DNA of 64,000 nt from Typhlomys cinereus (lineage: Eukaryota; Chordata; Mammalia; Rodentia; Platacanthomyidae): NCBI GenBank assembly GCA_023101885.1, contig JALPQD010000137.1:4554071-4618070 (forward strand), written 5' to 3'. A model generated the notes under the pieces. It was not told where the DNA came from, did no database searches, and saw only the letters and a list, made by a program, of their open reading frames with translations. Positions within the stretch are counted from its first letter, which is position 1, and each line of letters opens with the position of its first letter. Shown here piece by piece: positions 23,481 to 34,832 of the stretch. Both the position numbers and the translations under genes were made by a program.

Positions 23481-23540
23481 AATAATTCAGTTTAGTGAAA
23501 AACGCACAGAAATTAAAAGATCTTAAGAGTTAAAACTACA

Positions 23541-24604
23541 ATGCCAAAGTCTAAGTGCAAATCCATGAGAAACAACACTCAAGTAAACAAATCTCCACTG
23601 AAGGAATTAATCCCATAATGTTAGACTCCAACCAGAACAAACCCATGGAAAAAGGCCAAGAAAGCCTGACCCAGGATAACCACCTTCAAAATATGATCAT
23701 TACCATGTTCAATACTATGAAAGAGGAAATCAGGGAGGAATTAAATAATCGAATCAATCGCTTTGAGGAGAAACACAATAGACACATGGAGGAGTTGAGA
23801 AAAACAGTGCAAGAATCAAAAACTGGCATAGAGCAGTTAAAGCAGACTCAAGCAGAGTTTAAAACTGAGCTAAAAGACAAGTTATCTTTAACCCAGAACT
23901 CCACAGAGAGTCTTATCAGAAGAACTAACTAAGCAGAAAACAGAATTTCAGATCTTGAAGATAAAGTGGGCGTATTAACCAGCTCAATGGAAGAGATTGT
24001 TAAAGCCAAAAAGATGCTTGAGAGAAATATCCAGGAGATATGGGACACCCTGAAGAAGCCCAACATGCATATTCATGGAATACCAGAGCAAGAATCTCAA
24101 AATACCACCCCTGAGGAAATTTTTCAAACGATCATCAAGGAAAACTTTCCTCATCTAAAAAAAGAGAGGCCCATTCATATACAAGAGGCATTCCGCACCC
24201 CAAATAGATATGACCAAAACAGAAGCTCGCCATGGCAAATAATAGTCAAAACACTCCACATTCAAGATAAAGAACTGGTGCTGAGAGCTTCAAGGGAGAA
24301 AAAAAAAGTCACTTTTAAAGGTAAACCTATTAAAATAACAAATGACTTCTCAATGGAAACACTAAAAGCAAGAAGAGCTTGGAGAGACATACTTCAAGTA
24401 TTGAATGAGCAAAAATGTCAACCTAGGCTGATTTACCCTGCAAAACTATCAGTCATGATCGAGGGAGAAAGAAAAATCTTCCAGCACAAAGACAACTTGA
24501 AGGGATACATGTCCACCAAACCAGGCCTTCAAAAAATGCTAGAAATGATACTCAAGCATGAAGAAAAAAACAGGCATATCCAGGAGAGCAGAAGGCAAGT
24601 ATAA
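23541..24604 (+). pseudogene. L1 ORF1 (RNA-binding protein), disrupted
   Basis: Frame pieces at 23555-23932 and 23966-24604 encode a coiled-coil-rich N-terminal part (EELNNRINRFEEKHNRHMEE) and a basic RNA-binding C-terminal part. The presumed start at 23541 is frameshifted within about 50 bases. A TAA near 23930 separates the two pieces. Confidence 0.85.
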
Positions 24605-24654
24605 CACCATTAAAAGCGAAGCAATATACTTATAAAAACTACTAAACATAATAA

Positions 24655-27600
24655 ATGTCTGGAATCAAAAATAGTTTCACCATTATAACACTAAATGTTA
24701 ATGGAATTAACTCACCGATCAAGAGACACAGATTACAAACTTGGATTAAAAATCACAAAACATCAATCTGCTGCTGCCTGCAGGAAACCCATCTCACCAC
24801 AAAAGATAGGCACACTCTAAAAATAAAAGACTGGTCAACAATTCTACAAGCTAATGAAAGCAGAAAATAGGCAGGGGTAGCCATTATGATATCAGACAAA
24901 GTGGACTTCAAAGAAAATTATAAGAGACACGGATGGATACTACATTTTAGTCACAGGTACAATTCACCAGGAAGATTTCACAATACTGAACATATATGCA
25001 CCCAATACGGGCCCCTCCACATTCATTAAGAAAACCCTACAGCGTCTAAAGCAAGAAATCAACCCCCAAACGATAATTCTTGGGGACTTCAACACCGCCC
25101 TCTCAACATGGGATAGATCAACAGGTCAAAAGCTTAATAGAGACACTTTGGACCTTAATCAAACCCTGAAAGAAATGGACCTTACAGATCTCTATCGAAC
25201 TTTTCACCCATGCACCAAAGAATACACATTTTTCTCAGCAGCACACAGAACTTTCTCCAAAATAGATCACATACTGGGCCACAAAACGAATCTACACATG
25301 TACAAAAAAGTTGAAATTCTAACCTGTGCCCTATCAGACCACCATGGCCTAAAGCTGGACATCCACAACACATCAAACAAGAGAAAATACACTAACTCCT
25401 GGAAACTTAACACTATGATGCTGAATGAGAACTGGATTCAGGAAGAAATTAAAAAGGAAATTCAAGATTTCCTGAAAGTGAATGATAATGAAAATACAAC
25501 TTACCAAAATCTCTGGGACACAATTAAAGCTTTTCTAAGAGGTAAGTTCATAGCTCTTAATGCCTACATTAAAAAAATGGAAACATCAGAAATAAATAAC
25601 TTAACAATGCAGCTTAAAGCTTTAGAGAAACTTGAGCAATCTGATCCCAAAAGTAGTAGAAGAGAGGAGATTAGCAAAATAAGGGGAGAAATATCTGAAA
25701 TCGAGACTAAGAAAATGATAGAAAAAAATCAACCAGTCAAAAAGCTGGTTCTTTGAAAAAATCAATAAGATTGATACACCCCTAGCTAAATTAACCAAAA
25801 GCAAGAGAGAGAAAACCCAAATTAACAAAATCAGTGATGAACATGGAGTTATCACTACTGATACCCAAGAAATCCAGAGAATTATAACATCATATTTCAA
25901 AAACTTATACTCTGTGAAGTTTGACAACACAAAAGAGATGGATGAATTTCTAAGTAAACACGACTTACCTAAATTGAATCAGGAAGTTGTGAATTATTTA
26001 AATAGTCCTATAACATATAAGGAAATTGAGGAAGTAATCTCAAATCTTCCCACCAAAAAATGTCCTGGACCAGATGGATTCAGCACAGAGTACTACCAGA
26101 CATTTAAGGAGTTAATAACACCAATACTCCTTAAACTGTTCCATCAAATAGCAAAGGAAGGAACACTACCAAATTCCTTCTATGAAGCTAATATCGTCTT
26201 AATTCCAAAACCTAATAAAGATTCACTTAAAAAAGAAAACTATAGGCCAATCTCTCTGATGAACACAGACGCAAAGATTCTCAACAAAGTCTTAGCAAAT
26301 CGGATTCAAAAACATATTAAAAAGATCATTCATGGGGACCAAGTAGGCTTCATCCCCGGCACACAAGGTTGGTTCAACATACGCAAATCAATAAATGTAA
26401 TTCATCATGTAAACCAGTCCAAAGTCCAAGACCACATGATACTCTCGATAGATGCAGAAAAAGCTTTTGACAAGATCCAACAGCCTTTTATGATCAAAAC
26501 GCTAGAGACAGTAGGAATGGAAGGAACCTTTATCAATATAATAAAAGCTGTATACAACAAGCCCACAGCAAGGATTATGCTCAATGGGGAACAATTGGAA
26601 GCATTCCTACTTCGATCAGGAACTAGACAAGGCTATCCACTCTCACCACTTCTATTCAATATTGTACTTGAAGTCTTAGCTGAAGCCATAAGACAAGAAA
26701 GGGACATAAGAGGGATTCAAATCGGCAAGGAAGAAGTCAAGCTATCCCTATTTGCAGATGACATGATCTTATACCTGAGTGATCCCAAAAACTCCACCAG
26801 GAAGCTTCTGGAACTAATTTAGAAGTTCATCAGGGTGGCAGGATACAAAATAAATGTGCAAAAGTCAGAGGCCTTCCTATATGCCCAAAATGAAAGAAGT
26901 GAAAAAGCCTGGAGAGAAACAATCCCATTTACTATAGACCCTAAAAAAATGAAATACCTTGGTATAAACCTAACCAAGGAAGTAAAAGACCTTTACAATG
27001 AAAACTTTAAAACCCTAAAGAAAGAAATAGCAGAAGACACCAGAAGGTGGAAAGACCTCCCTTGTTCCTGGATTGGCAGAATCAACATCGTAAAAATGAC
27101 CATCCTACTGAAGGCAATATACAGATTCAATGCTATACCAATCAAAATCCCAAAGCAATTCTTCAAAGAAGTTGACCAAACAATCTCAAAGTTCATATGG
27201 AGGCAGAAAAGACCCAAGATAGCAAAGACAATCCTGAGTAACAAAAAAACTGCTGGAGGTATTACCATACCAAACCTAAGTCTATACTATAAATCCATAG
27301 TTATAAAGACAGCCTGGTACTGGCTCCAAAATACACACACAGATCAATGGATAAGGATTGAAGACCCAGATATAAGCCCACAAAGTTACAGCCATTTGGT
27401 CTTTGACAAAGGGGCCCAAAGAATCCAGTGGGAAAAGAACAGCATCTTCAACAAATGGTGCTGGCAAAAGTGGATCTCCACATGCAGAAGATTAAAGGTG
27501 GACCCGTACTTGTCACCATGTACAAGACTTAATTCCAAATGGATCAAGGACCTTGATATCAGGCCAGAGACTATAAAAACCATAGTTGAAAGGATAGGGA

Positions 27601-27922
27601 ACTCCCTCGAGCTGATTGAGCTAGGCCAGCATTTCCTAAACAGACATCCAATGGCACAGTCACTGCTACCAACTCTCAACAGATGGGATCTTGTGAAATT
27701 AAAGAGCATAAAGAGATTGTAACACGAGCTCAAAGGCAACCCACAGAATGGGAGAAAATCTTCACTAACCACACATCTGATAGAGCTCTATTATCCAGAG
27801 TGCATAAAGAACTTAGAAAACTAAACACCAAGGAAACAAATGGCCCAATTAAAAAATGGGCCCTGGAACTTAAGAGAAACTTTACCAGGGATGAAATTAA
27901 AATGTCTAACAAATATCTTTAA
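24655..27922 (+). pseudogene. L1 ORF2 (endonuclease/reverse transcriptase), disrupted
   Basis: Begins with the endonuclease start (ITLNVNGINSPIKRHRLQTW). The reverse transcriptase is at 25914-26822, with FADD at about 26751-26762. A frame break follows at about 26820, and then the C-terminal part. An extra base in the Cys run near 24770 and a TAG near 24868 break the endonuclease. At least five frame changes are visible. Confidence 0.88.
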
Positions 27923-29884
27923 AAATGCTCCACATCCTTAGCCATCAGGGAAATGCAAATCAAAACTTCCCTGAGATATCATCTCACCCCAGTCAGGATG
28001 GCAAAAGTCCACAATACAAACAGCACCAAGTGCTGGAGAGGATGTGGACAGAGGGGAACTCTCCTACATTGCTGGTGGTAATGCAGGCTCATACAGCCAC
28101 TCTGGCGAGCCGTCTGGAGATTCTTTTTTTTTTTTAATATACATAATTTTATTACAAATTTTTTTAAAAAACAAAATGCAACATCCTAAAAAAACCCAAA
28201 TCTTACTAGTAAAGAAATTAAAGATTGAAATGCCATATGACCCTGCTATTCCACTTTTGGGAATAACCCCCCATACAGCAGAGGTTCACCTCGATAGCAC
28301 AAGCACGACCATGTTCATGGCAGCACTGTTTACAATAGCAAAGTCATGGAATCAACCCAAATGTCCAACAGCTGACAAGTGGATAAGGAAATTGTGGTAC
28401 ATCTATACAATGGAGTACTACTCAGCCATCAAAAATGATGAATTAATGGGAAATGGATGGAATTAGAAACAATTATATTGAGTGAAGTATCCCAGACCCA
28501 GAAAATTAAGTGCCATATGTACTCCCTAATAAGTGGCTCCTAGTACCAAACCCACATAGAGACACTCAAGGTTAAATCTCTGTAATACCTACAGTAATTG
28601 CAAGGATTATGAACAGGAGGTATGGGGTAGGAGGGCCACACCAGAAACAAGGAGAGAGGGGACCATGTTACACCAGAGAAAATAGGCCTCCATCAAGGAC
28701 TACAAGTAAGTAATGAAACGTATGGTTAAGTTCACAGACATTCGTTCCTGATCATTTGCAACTTATGGGGTATGATCTCACCAGAAGGGGAGGGCATATA
28801 ATCTGGCAGATAAAAAGTAACCATTTTGCAAATGGGTGACTGACCCCTCCCTCACTGCGGTTTCCTACTTTTATTACATCTACCTTTGAATATACTCTTA
28901 TAACAAGACTCTAGTTTAACAGCTTTTTATCTCTGGCCAGAGGGTGACATCCAGTACCCATCAGGTTGGAGTGAAGGGCATTGCAAGAGCAGCAAAACTG
29001 AAAAAAAAAATCAACAAACCATACTCCAGAACTTCAGACTCTATATCAACCACCTGGAACTAGGCCAGCCTAATCTCTCCCCATCCTGAAGCTCAGGGAA
29101 ATTCACGGAAGAGGGGGCAGTAAGATTGTTAAGAGCACAAGGACGAGAGGAGCAATGATATGCAAGCTACTCCACACAAGTTAGGGCCAAAGCAATTGGA
29201 CTTTGCATGCTTTACGCGACGTCAAACACACTATTGACCCCACAAAGTCTAACATGGACTAAAGGCACTAGGATCCTTGGAGGCAAGGGATTGACAGCCA
29301 CAGTAGTGTTCCTATGCTTAAGTGGGACACAGGACATGGTTCTGGAAAATTCCATTGGGTCCTTACACCTCATCAGAGAGTAGGACCCAGAGGAGAGTTG
29401 GGTATGCACATTTAAGGATGGTCCGGGGATGGGAGGGGGAGGCACTGGGGGATGGAAGGGAGGGGGAAGAGAGAGGGGGCACAGGGCGGTGGGAGGTCGG
29501 AGGGAGGGAGAGAATGGGGGTGTACCTGTTAAGTCTGTATGAGTGGAAATAAAAAAAAATACACATAAAAATTTAAAAAAAAAGAAAGCATCAGAACAAA
29601 AGAGACAACTACAATTTGGAGAAAATACCACATGGACAGACAGCAAGGTGATCTGCAGGGTCCACAAGTCAAATGGGGCTTCTAGGTCAGATAATGCTAA
29701 CTGGTTAGTAAGGAAGTAGGAATCAGAGTGGGGAGTGAAAGAAACACTGGTGAAACATTCTCAAGGTCAGGGAGGCCAAGAGAGGAGGCCATAAATGATC
29801 TTAAATTTGTGAAAATGGCTATTTTAACCTGTGCCGTCAGCTTAGGGTATTGCTATATTCTAGAAAATATGAGCCATTGTGGCA

Positions 29885-30180
29885 AATGGCCGGGTGATGG
29901 CTCACAGCCCCCCTGGACCTTCATGGAAATCCCTGACTTGTGCTTCTGGCCTGGCTTTGGTCCCGGGGCAGCCTAGCCGGTCCACCACCTGCATCTCACG
30001 CTCGAGTTCTGACATCTCTAGGCCTGGGGTGTCCCCCTCCCCCAGCTGTGGAGGGCAAGTGTTTGCCATCAGTGGGAAGCTCCGGAGAGCGTGTCCCCTT
30101 GCCGTGCAGGCAGATGGTTCAGGGCACACAGTCACGGGTGGAAATCCTGAACCCGTGCTGCGAAGAAAACGTCAGGTGCT
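29885..30180. other. CpG-richer block in spacer, second copy
   Basis: Paralogue of 9380-9680. A minus-strand frame starting MTVCPEPS stays open through about 50 shared codons in both copies, then diverges. No matching splice donor of the phase needed to join a Clec2 exon 2 was found. Confidence 0.35.
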
Positions 30181-31069
30181 GTGCTTCTAGAAGGAAGCCG
30201 AGAGAAGGGAAGGAGGGCCTGTGCTCTGGAGACTGGAAGTCTGGCAGCCGAGGACCCAGTCTTGGTCCTTATCTCTACTAGGGACTGTCTCCTGTCCTCA
30301 CACCAGCCACTCACTGGGAGCCCCAGCGGACTCTAACAGGGTGCTCAAGCTAGATTCTTTGCCAGCGACTTCACCCCAATCTCATGTCTTCTTAGCTACA
30401 AAGCTTAGGGGAATCATGCTAGCCACAGTGCCTAAATATATATGTTACCAGCTTGACGATTCAAGGCTGAGCAGCGGGCACATCTGCGAGAAATCAGCAG
30501 TGAAGGGAATCCCTGAGCAAACATAGGGGAGGCCAGCTGATGCGGGGAGACCTGGCCCCCACACACAGTGGCTGGAATGACTCCCTGGGTGAGTGTATAA
30601 GATGGAGGGAGCTATTCAGTACAGCGGCACTCTTCAAGACACTTTGACAGTCTTGCTGTCCCACAAGTGAAATTTGCTGTCTCTCAGAAATCCTGTGGCT
30701 ATGGTGTGGCCAGTTGTTCGGCTCCTGGTGTTGAGATGAGCTCTCCTGCTTAGGTGCACTAAGAGTTATTACTTGAATCATAAGAAATTCACTTCCTTGC
30801 TCCCCTGAGCCATTTAGTAGTGAATTTATGGGCATCATGTAGGCAAACAGTGACACCTATCCTCTTCTTCCTTAGAGTGAGCGTAACTTGAAGTTCAACC
30901 TTGGGAGTCCTGGGAAGAGGACTGTGAGTCACCAGTGGAGTCACCAGCCAAGGTACTTGTGAGGTGTCACTGCTGGGCAGTGTGCAGTTTTCCCTGCTCT
31001 TTAGCTGTCAGGCTTGGGCCTGAGTAGATCAAAGGAACAGGAGTCAGATGACCCAAGCACCAGCCTGAG

Positions 31070-31240
31070 GCACAGGTTCAGGCAGAAGCAGCTGGATGAG
31101 CAAGTGGGGTCCTGGCTGGTTTTCTGCAGCAAGTGTCATTTCTCATGGTGTCTGCAGGGGGCGCCAGAGGTGGCGTTAGGAAGTGAGCTTGGTGCTGTGG
31201 CAGCTGCTGGGCCAGGGCTTCCCTCCAGGGCCTGGGTGAT
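31070..31240 (+). repeat. Spacer repeat copy 4 with CTCF-like core
   Basis: TCTGCAGGGGGCGCCAGAGG at about 31151-31170, the same core as at 10638. A GT/GC run follows at 31241-31290. Confidence 0.6.
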
Positions 31241-31260
31241 AAGTGTGTGTGTGTGTGTGG

Positions 31261-31290
<30 letters not shown>
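31241..31290. repeat. (GT)n microsatellite, interrupted
   Basis: GT run with one GG interruption, ending in GCGCGC. Confidence 0.95.
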
Positions 31291-31292
<2 letters not shown>

Positions 31293-31364
31293 CCAGCGTG
31301 TGTGTTCCAGGCAGGGTGTCCGTGGGGCCTGAAGAGGCTGGAAGTGACTGGGATTGCAAGCTGG

Positions 31365-31764
31365 TGTCCTGTCCAGCAGGACCAGTTATTCGTGGGTCCA
31401 AGGAGGATCGAGCCTGCAGGGAACGATGGGCGAGAAAGAAAGAGGGAGACCAAGCAAAGAGTTGTCAAGGTCTTCTTTATTTAGGGTTAGGGTACAGCTT
31501 ATATACTCAAACTGGAAGAGGGAGTGGGGCAGGGGGTTAAAGATAAGCATCAATAGAGGCATCTGATGGTCTCGACATCTGGCAGTTGTGATATCTGTCA
31601 TCTGGACCTGGGACATTTTATGGTCCTTCTGGAAGTCCTGGTACACTGGGCCCCGGGGGCATATGTTAAACAAGTTTTATGGGTCCCTTTTGGCCTTTTG
31701 GTGACTCTGATCTCTTGCATTTTATGAGTTCCTTTTGACCTTTTGGTGACCCTGGTCTCTTACA
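31365..31764 (-). mobile_element. Solo class II LTR with 6-bp target duplication
   Basis: In minus orientation it starts TGTAAGAGACC and ends CAGGACA. It contains TATATAAGC and an AAATAAAG poly(A) signal. AGCTGG occurs immediately on both sides (31359-31364 and 31765-31770), a perfect 6-bp target-site duplication typical of class II elements. The first spacer has the empty site near 10830. Confidence 0.9.
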
Positions 31765-31878
31765 AGCTGGTCCCAGGTTTGTTGCCTATTACTGATGCTG
31801 TCTCCTCCTGTGGTTGGAACAGCTGGCCTGCATCATCTGCCTGTGTTTTTAGCAGGGATTGTGCGAATCTAGTTATTG

Positions 31879-31970
31879 CTGGTTGTGGTGGTTCCTGTCG
31901 GTAGAATATGCTTAAGAGGCAGAGACAGGAGGATCAAGAATTTAAGGTCAGCCTGGGTTACACAATTAAT
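31879..31970 (+). repeat. B1-like SINE
   Basis: GCTGGTTGTGGTGGTTCC, then GAGGCAGAGACAGGAGGATC. Paralogue of 10937-11030. Confidence 0.75.
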
Positions 31971-32223
31971 GTTTTCCTGTGGGGTACATCCTCCTAATCA
32001 ACACATGTTCTCAAACCTGCCCTGCAGCAGCATCAACCAACCAAAACTTTCACTAGCTGTCTCCTAAGGGCCTCCCAAGTTCTCTACAGACCCTGAAGTT
32101 GCCAGACATCTCTCATCATTGCAGCACCCTACTGCTCTGGGCACCTGCCAGGTTCATTCCTGTGCCCACCTGCAAATGGTTGGACCCCTCATACCTATGA
32201 CAAGATACTCTCCTGGACCACTC

Positions 32224-32228
<5 letters not shown>

Positions 32229-32268
<40 letters not shown>
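32229..32268. repeat. (CA)n microsatellite
   Basis: Pure CA run. Counterpart of 11298-11350. Confidence 0.95.
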
Positions 32269-32270
<2 letters not shown>

Positions 32271-32772
32271 CTCCCTCACACTCTCTCAGCAGTCCTTCCC
32301 CTCAGTCCTCTTTCCCCATTCCTCCCTCACTGCAAACCAAGCAACTGGTATTAACCAAAGACATTCTCTTCAGAAAGACCTGGGCTTTGTTTTTTTTTTT
32401 CCTTGGTGTTCGTTGCTTTTGCCACAAATTCAGAAATCAGTTTGTAAAATAATGGACATGTAAACTTCCACATACAACTGTATGTTTGGCTCTGACCGTT
32501 GCCTCTGGAGGAAAGACTTTTTTCATTTTATATTTAATTGAAATTAAACCACTGAACACAACATAATTCACACTTAATAGCCTTTAAAAATGATATTGAT
32601 GATGCAATTTTTAAAGTTTAAATTCAAGAAACCAAGACCTTCCCTGTGGTTACAGACATTAACAAAGGGCCCGCTCCTGGATCTGCTACACCTCATACTT
32701 TTCCTGTGCGTTGGGGGTTATCAGCAGCCTTCTTTGCATCTGTTTCAGGTTTCAGGCATGCCCAACTCCAGT

Positions 32773-32774
<2 letters not shown>

Positions 32775-32816
<42 letters not shown>
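32775..32816. repeat. (CA)n microsatellite
   Basis: Pure CA run. Counterpart of 11795-11842. Confidence 0.95.
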
Positions 32817-32817
<1 letters not shown>

Positions 32818-33569
32818 TTTCTACAGACCCTCTGTCTTTCACCCCACACCTGCCCCAAGGGTTTGTCCCTGTGCCTGGCTGTGTCACTGAGCAGAAACAC
32901 CTGGGTCCATCCTCATTGTACTGGGTATGTTTTCTCCTCCTCCTTTTTCTCCTCTGTGCTGTCATAGTTACAGTGGCTGTGCAGTGCTCCTTGTAAAGTA
33001 TGGCAGCCCCGGCTTTGCTGTGCTTTCTCAACATTGGCTTGACTACCTGTAATGTTCAGAGCTCCATATAAAGTTTATAGTTGCTTTTTCATTTTTGTGA
33101 AAAATGTCATTGGGATTGTGAAAGGAGTTGGATAAATCTGTAGAGTGGAATGTTTTGTGAAGCTGATGAAGTTTCTTTTAAACCACAAGCATTTGATAAC
33201 TTTATATTTGTTTTTTTTCATCCATCCTCCCATGTAGAGCACACTGAACATCCCAGTTCTAGTGGCTCCCAGCAGGCTGAGCAAGCTAGACTCCTTGCTG
33301 GTGACATGACCCTAATCTCGCACTGTCCTGGAGATAAAGTTGAGGAGAATAGTGCTGACCCTGAGTTTCTGTAGAAACAGCAGATAACTGCCAAATCCCA
33401 CTTTGCTGTTTCCCACGTGAAATCCTCGGAAATCTCTTAGTAGTCACTGTCAAAGGTCAACCGGCTTGTGCAGTGTTGCTGCTGGATGCTTTGGAGCATT
33501 AGCTGCTCGTTAGCTGTGAGGTCAAGACAGGGACAGGACAAAGAAAGAAAAGCAGGTACAGCCAGGGAC

Positions 33570-33770
33570 TTATTCATGGGCTGCAGTTTGGGTCAGGAGC
33601 AGCTGTGAGCAAGTGGGGTGCTGGCCAGGTCTGGTTTTGTAGTGAATGTCATTTACCGTGGTGTCAGCAGGGGGAGCCAGAGGTGGCCTTAGGAAGTGAG
33701 CTGGGCCCTGTGGCAGCTGCTGGGCCTGGGCTTCCATCCTGGGCATGGGTGGTGTGTGCGTCTCCATCTC
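33570..33770 (+). repeat. Spacer repeat copy 5
   Basis: Core CAGCAGGGGGAGCCAGAGG at about 33665. The C of the CTCF-like GGGGGC is changed to A, so the motif is weaker than in copy 3. Confidence 0.55.
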
Positions 33771-33842
33771 CTGTCCCACCAAGGTGTCTCTAGCTGGCCA
33801 ACATCATTTCACAGTGTCAGTAACACTTCTGCAGCTGTCACT

Positions 33843-33935
33843 TGGGCTGGTTGTGGTGGCGCATACCGCTGGGATGTGCTGGAAAGGCAGAGGCAGATGT
33901 GTCACTAGTTCCAGGTCAGACTCTGCTATACGTGT
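33843..33935 (+). repeat. B1-like SINE
   Basis: GGCTGGTTGTGGTGGCGCAT, then GAAAGGCAGAGGCAG. Closest to the B1 start among the copies here. Confidence 0.7.
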
Positions 33936-34319
33936 TTGTTCTTCTTCTTAGAGTAGTTTTGACTCTAACACAAGGCCTCAGAACCATCTTAAACTACCCA
34001 CATAAAACTCAACAACCAAACCTCTCACCACGTTCATTGGGGTGTGTCTTCCCAAGCAGAGGACAGTCACTCCACGCACCAGTCACCTCCCAGCCCTACT
34101 GCACCCTGTTGCCCAGGGCATGTGCCAAACTCATCCCTGTGTCCAGCATATCTGGACCCCACATGTTTCCTGGACCAGCTCTGTCCCTTCCACGCACACT
34201 CCTCCCTCACCCACCTCTCAACAGTCCTCACCCTTAATCTTCTTTTCCCTATCCCTCCTCAAGGCAAACCAAGCAAGAGCAGTCCCCAGGAATATATATT
34301 CTCATTTAAGCTCTTGCTC

Positions 34320-34336
34320 TGTGTGTGTGTGTATAT

Positions 34337-34367
<31 letters not shown>

Positions 34368-34394
34368 CTTGTGTGTGTGTGTGTGTGTGTGTGT
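34320..34394. repeat. (GT)n microsatellite, interrupted
   Basis: GT run with TATATG and CTTG interruptions. Homologous to 13331-13361 and 437-482. Confidence 0.95.
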
Positions 34395-34690
34395 TCTGAA
34401 GTGGGGGAGGGGGTCATTGGTGATCTTTGAATCAGCTTCAGGTTTCAGGCAGTGTGCAGCTACAGCCACAGACACAGACCCTCTGCCCTGCATCCTACGC
34501 CTGCCACATTTAGATTTCTTCATTTTGTCCGAATCCCTGGATTTATAGCCGATAAAGAAAATTGTCATCTTTAGTGTTAAAATGTTATGAAAGTGTTTTC
34601 ATAACCAGTTTGGTAGACCAAGAATGCAGCATTAAAAAAATTGTATAGAACAAAATGCAATGTATCTCTCCAACCTGCATGGCACCAATT

Positions 34691-34832
34691 CTACAAAGAA
34701 GTTGAAGATGTTTGACACTGGATGTGGCTGGCTGGCTTGCTACAAGCCCATTTCCTCTCCACATAGTGTCGAGCACTGCTGATCCCTTTGTCATTCAGAT
34801 AGGCACGTTCTCCTTCTCCTCTGATGGAAACC
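34691..34832 (-). CDS. Clec2d-like: Copy C exon 5 (domain end, stop)
   Basis: Acceptor TTTTAG before GGTTTCC. Its first base completes the Ser codon split from exon 4. It encodes [16 protein letters not shown], then [15 protein letters not shown], then a tail with one further Cys, and ends in TAG. Confidence 0.88.

Larger units (their letters stand above)
23130..29585 (+). mobile_element. Nearly full-length L1 retrotransposon, broken reading frames
   Basis: It runs from GC-rich 5' monomers (23160-23480) through ORF1 (about 23541-24604) and ORF2 (about 24655-27922) to a G-rich 3' UTR tract (29420-29520) and an A-rich tail. ORF1 and ORF2 each carry frameshifts and stops, so the element cannot be autonomous. 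It lies in the antisense direction to the Clec2 copies. It sits exactly where the copy B gene segment ends and the second spacer begins; about 3.7 kb of intron 1 present in A is missing here. Confidence 0.9.
29640..34650. other. Spacer segment, second copy
   Basis: Colinear with 9146-13600, including the CpG-richer block (29885-30180), spacer repeats, B1-like SINEs and CA runs. It differs by a solo LTR (31365-31764). It ends in the 3' flank of copy C. No gene was recognised. Confidence 0.65.
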
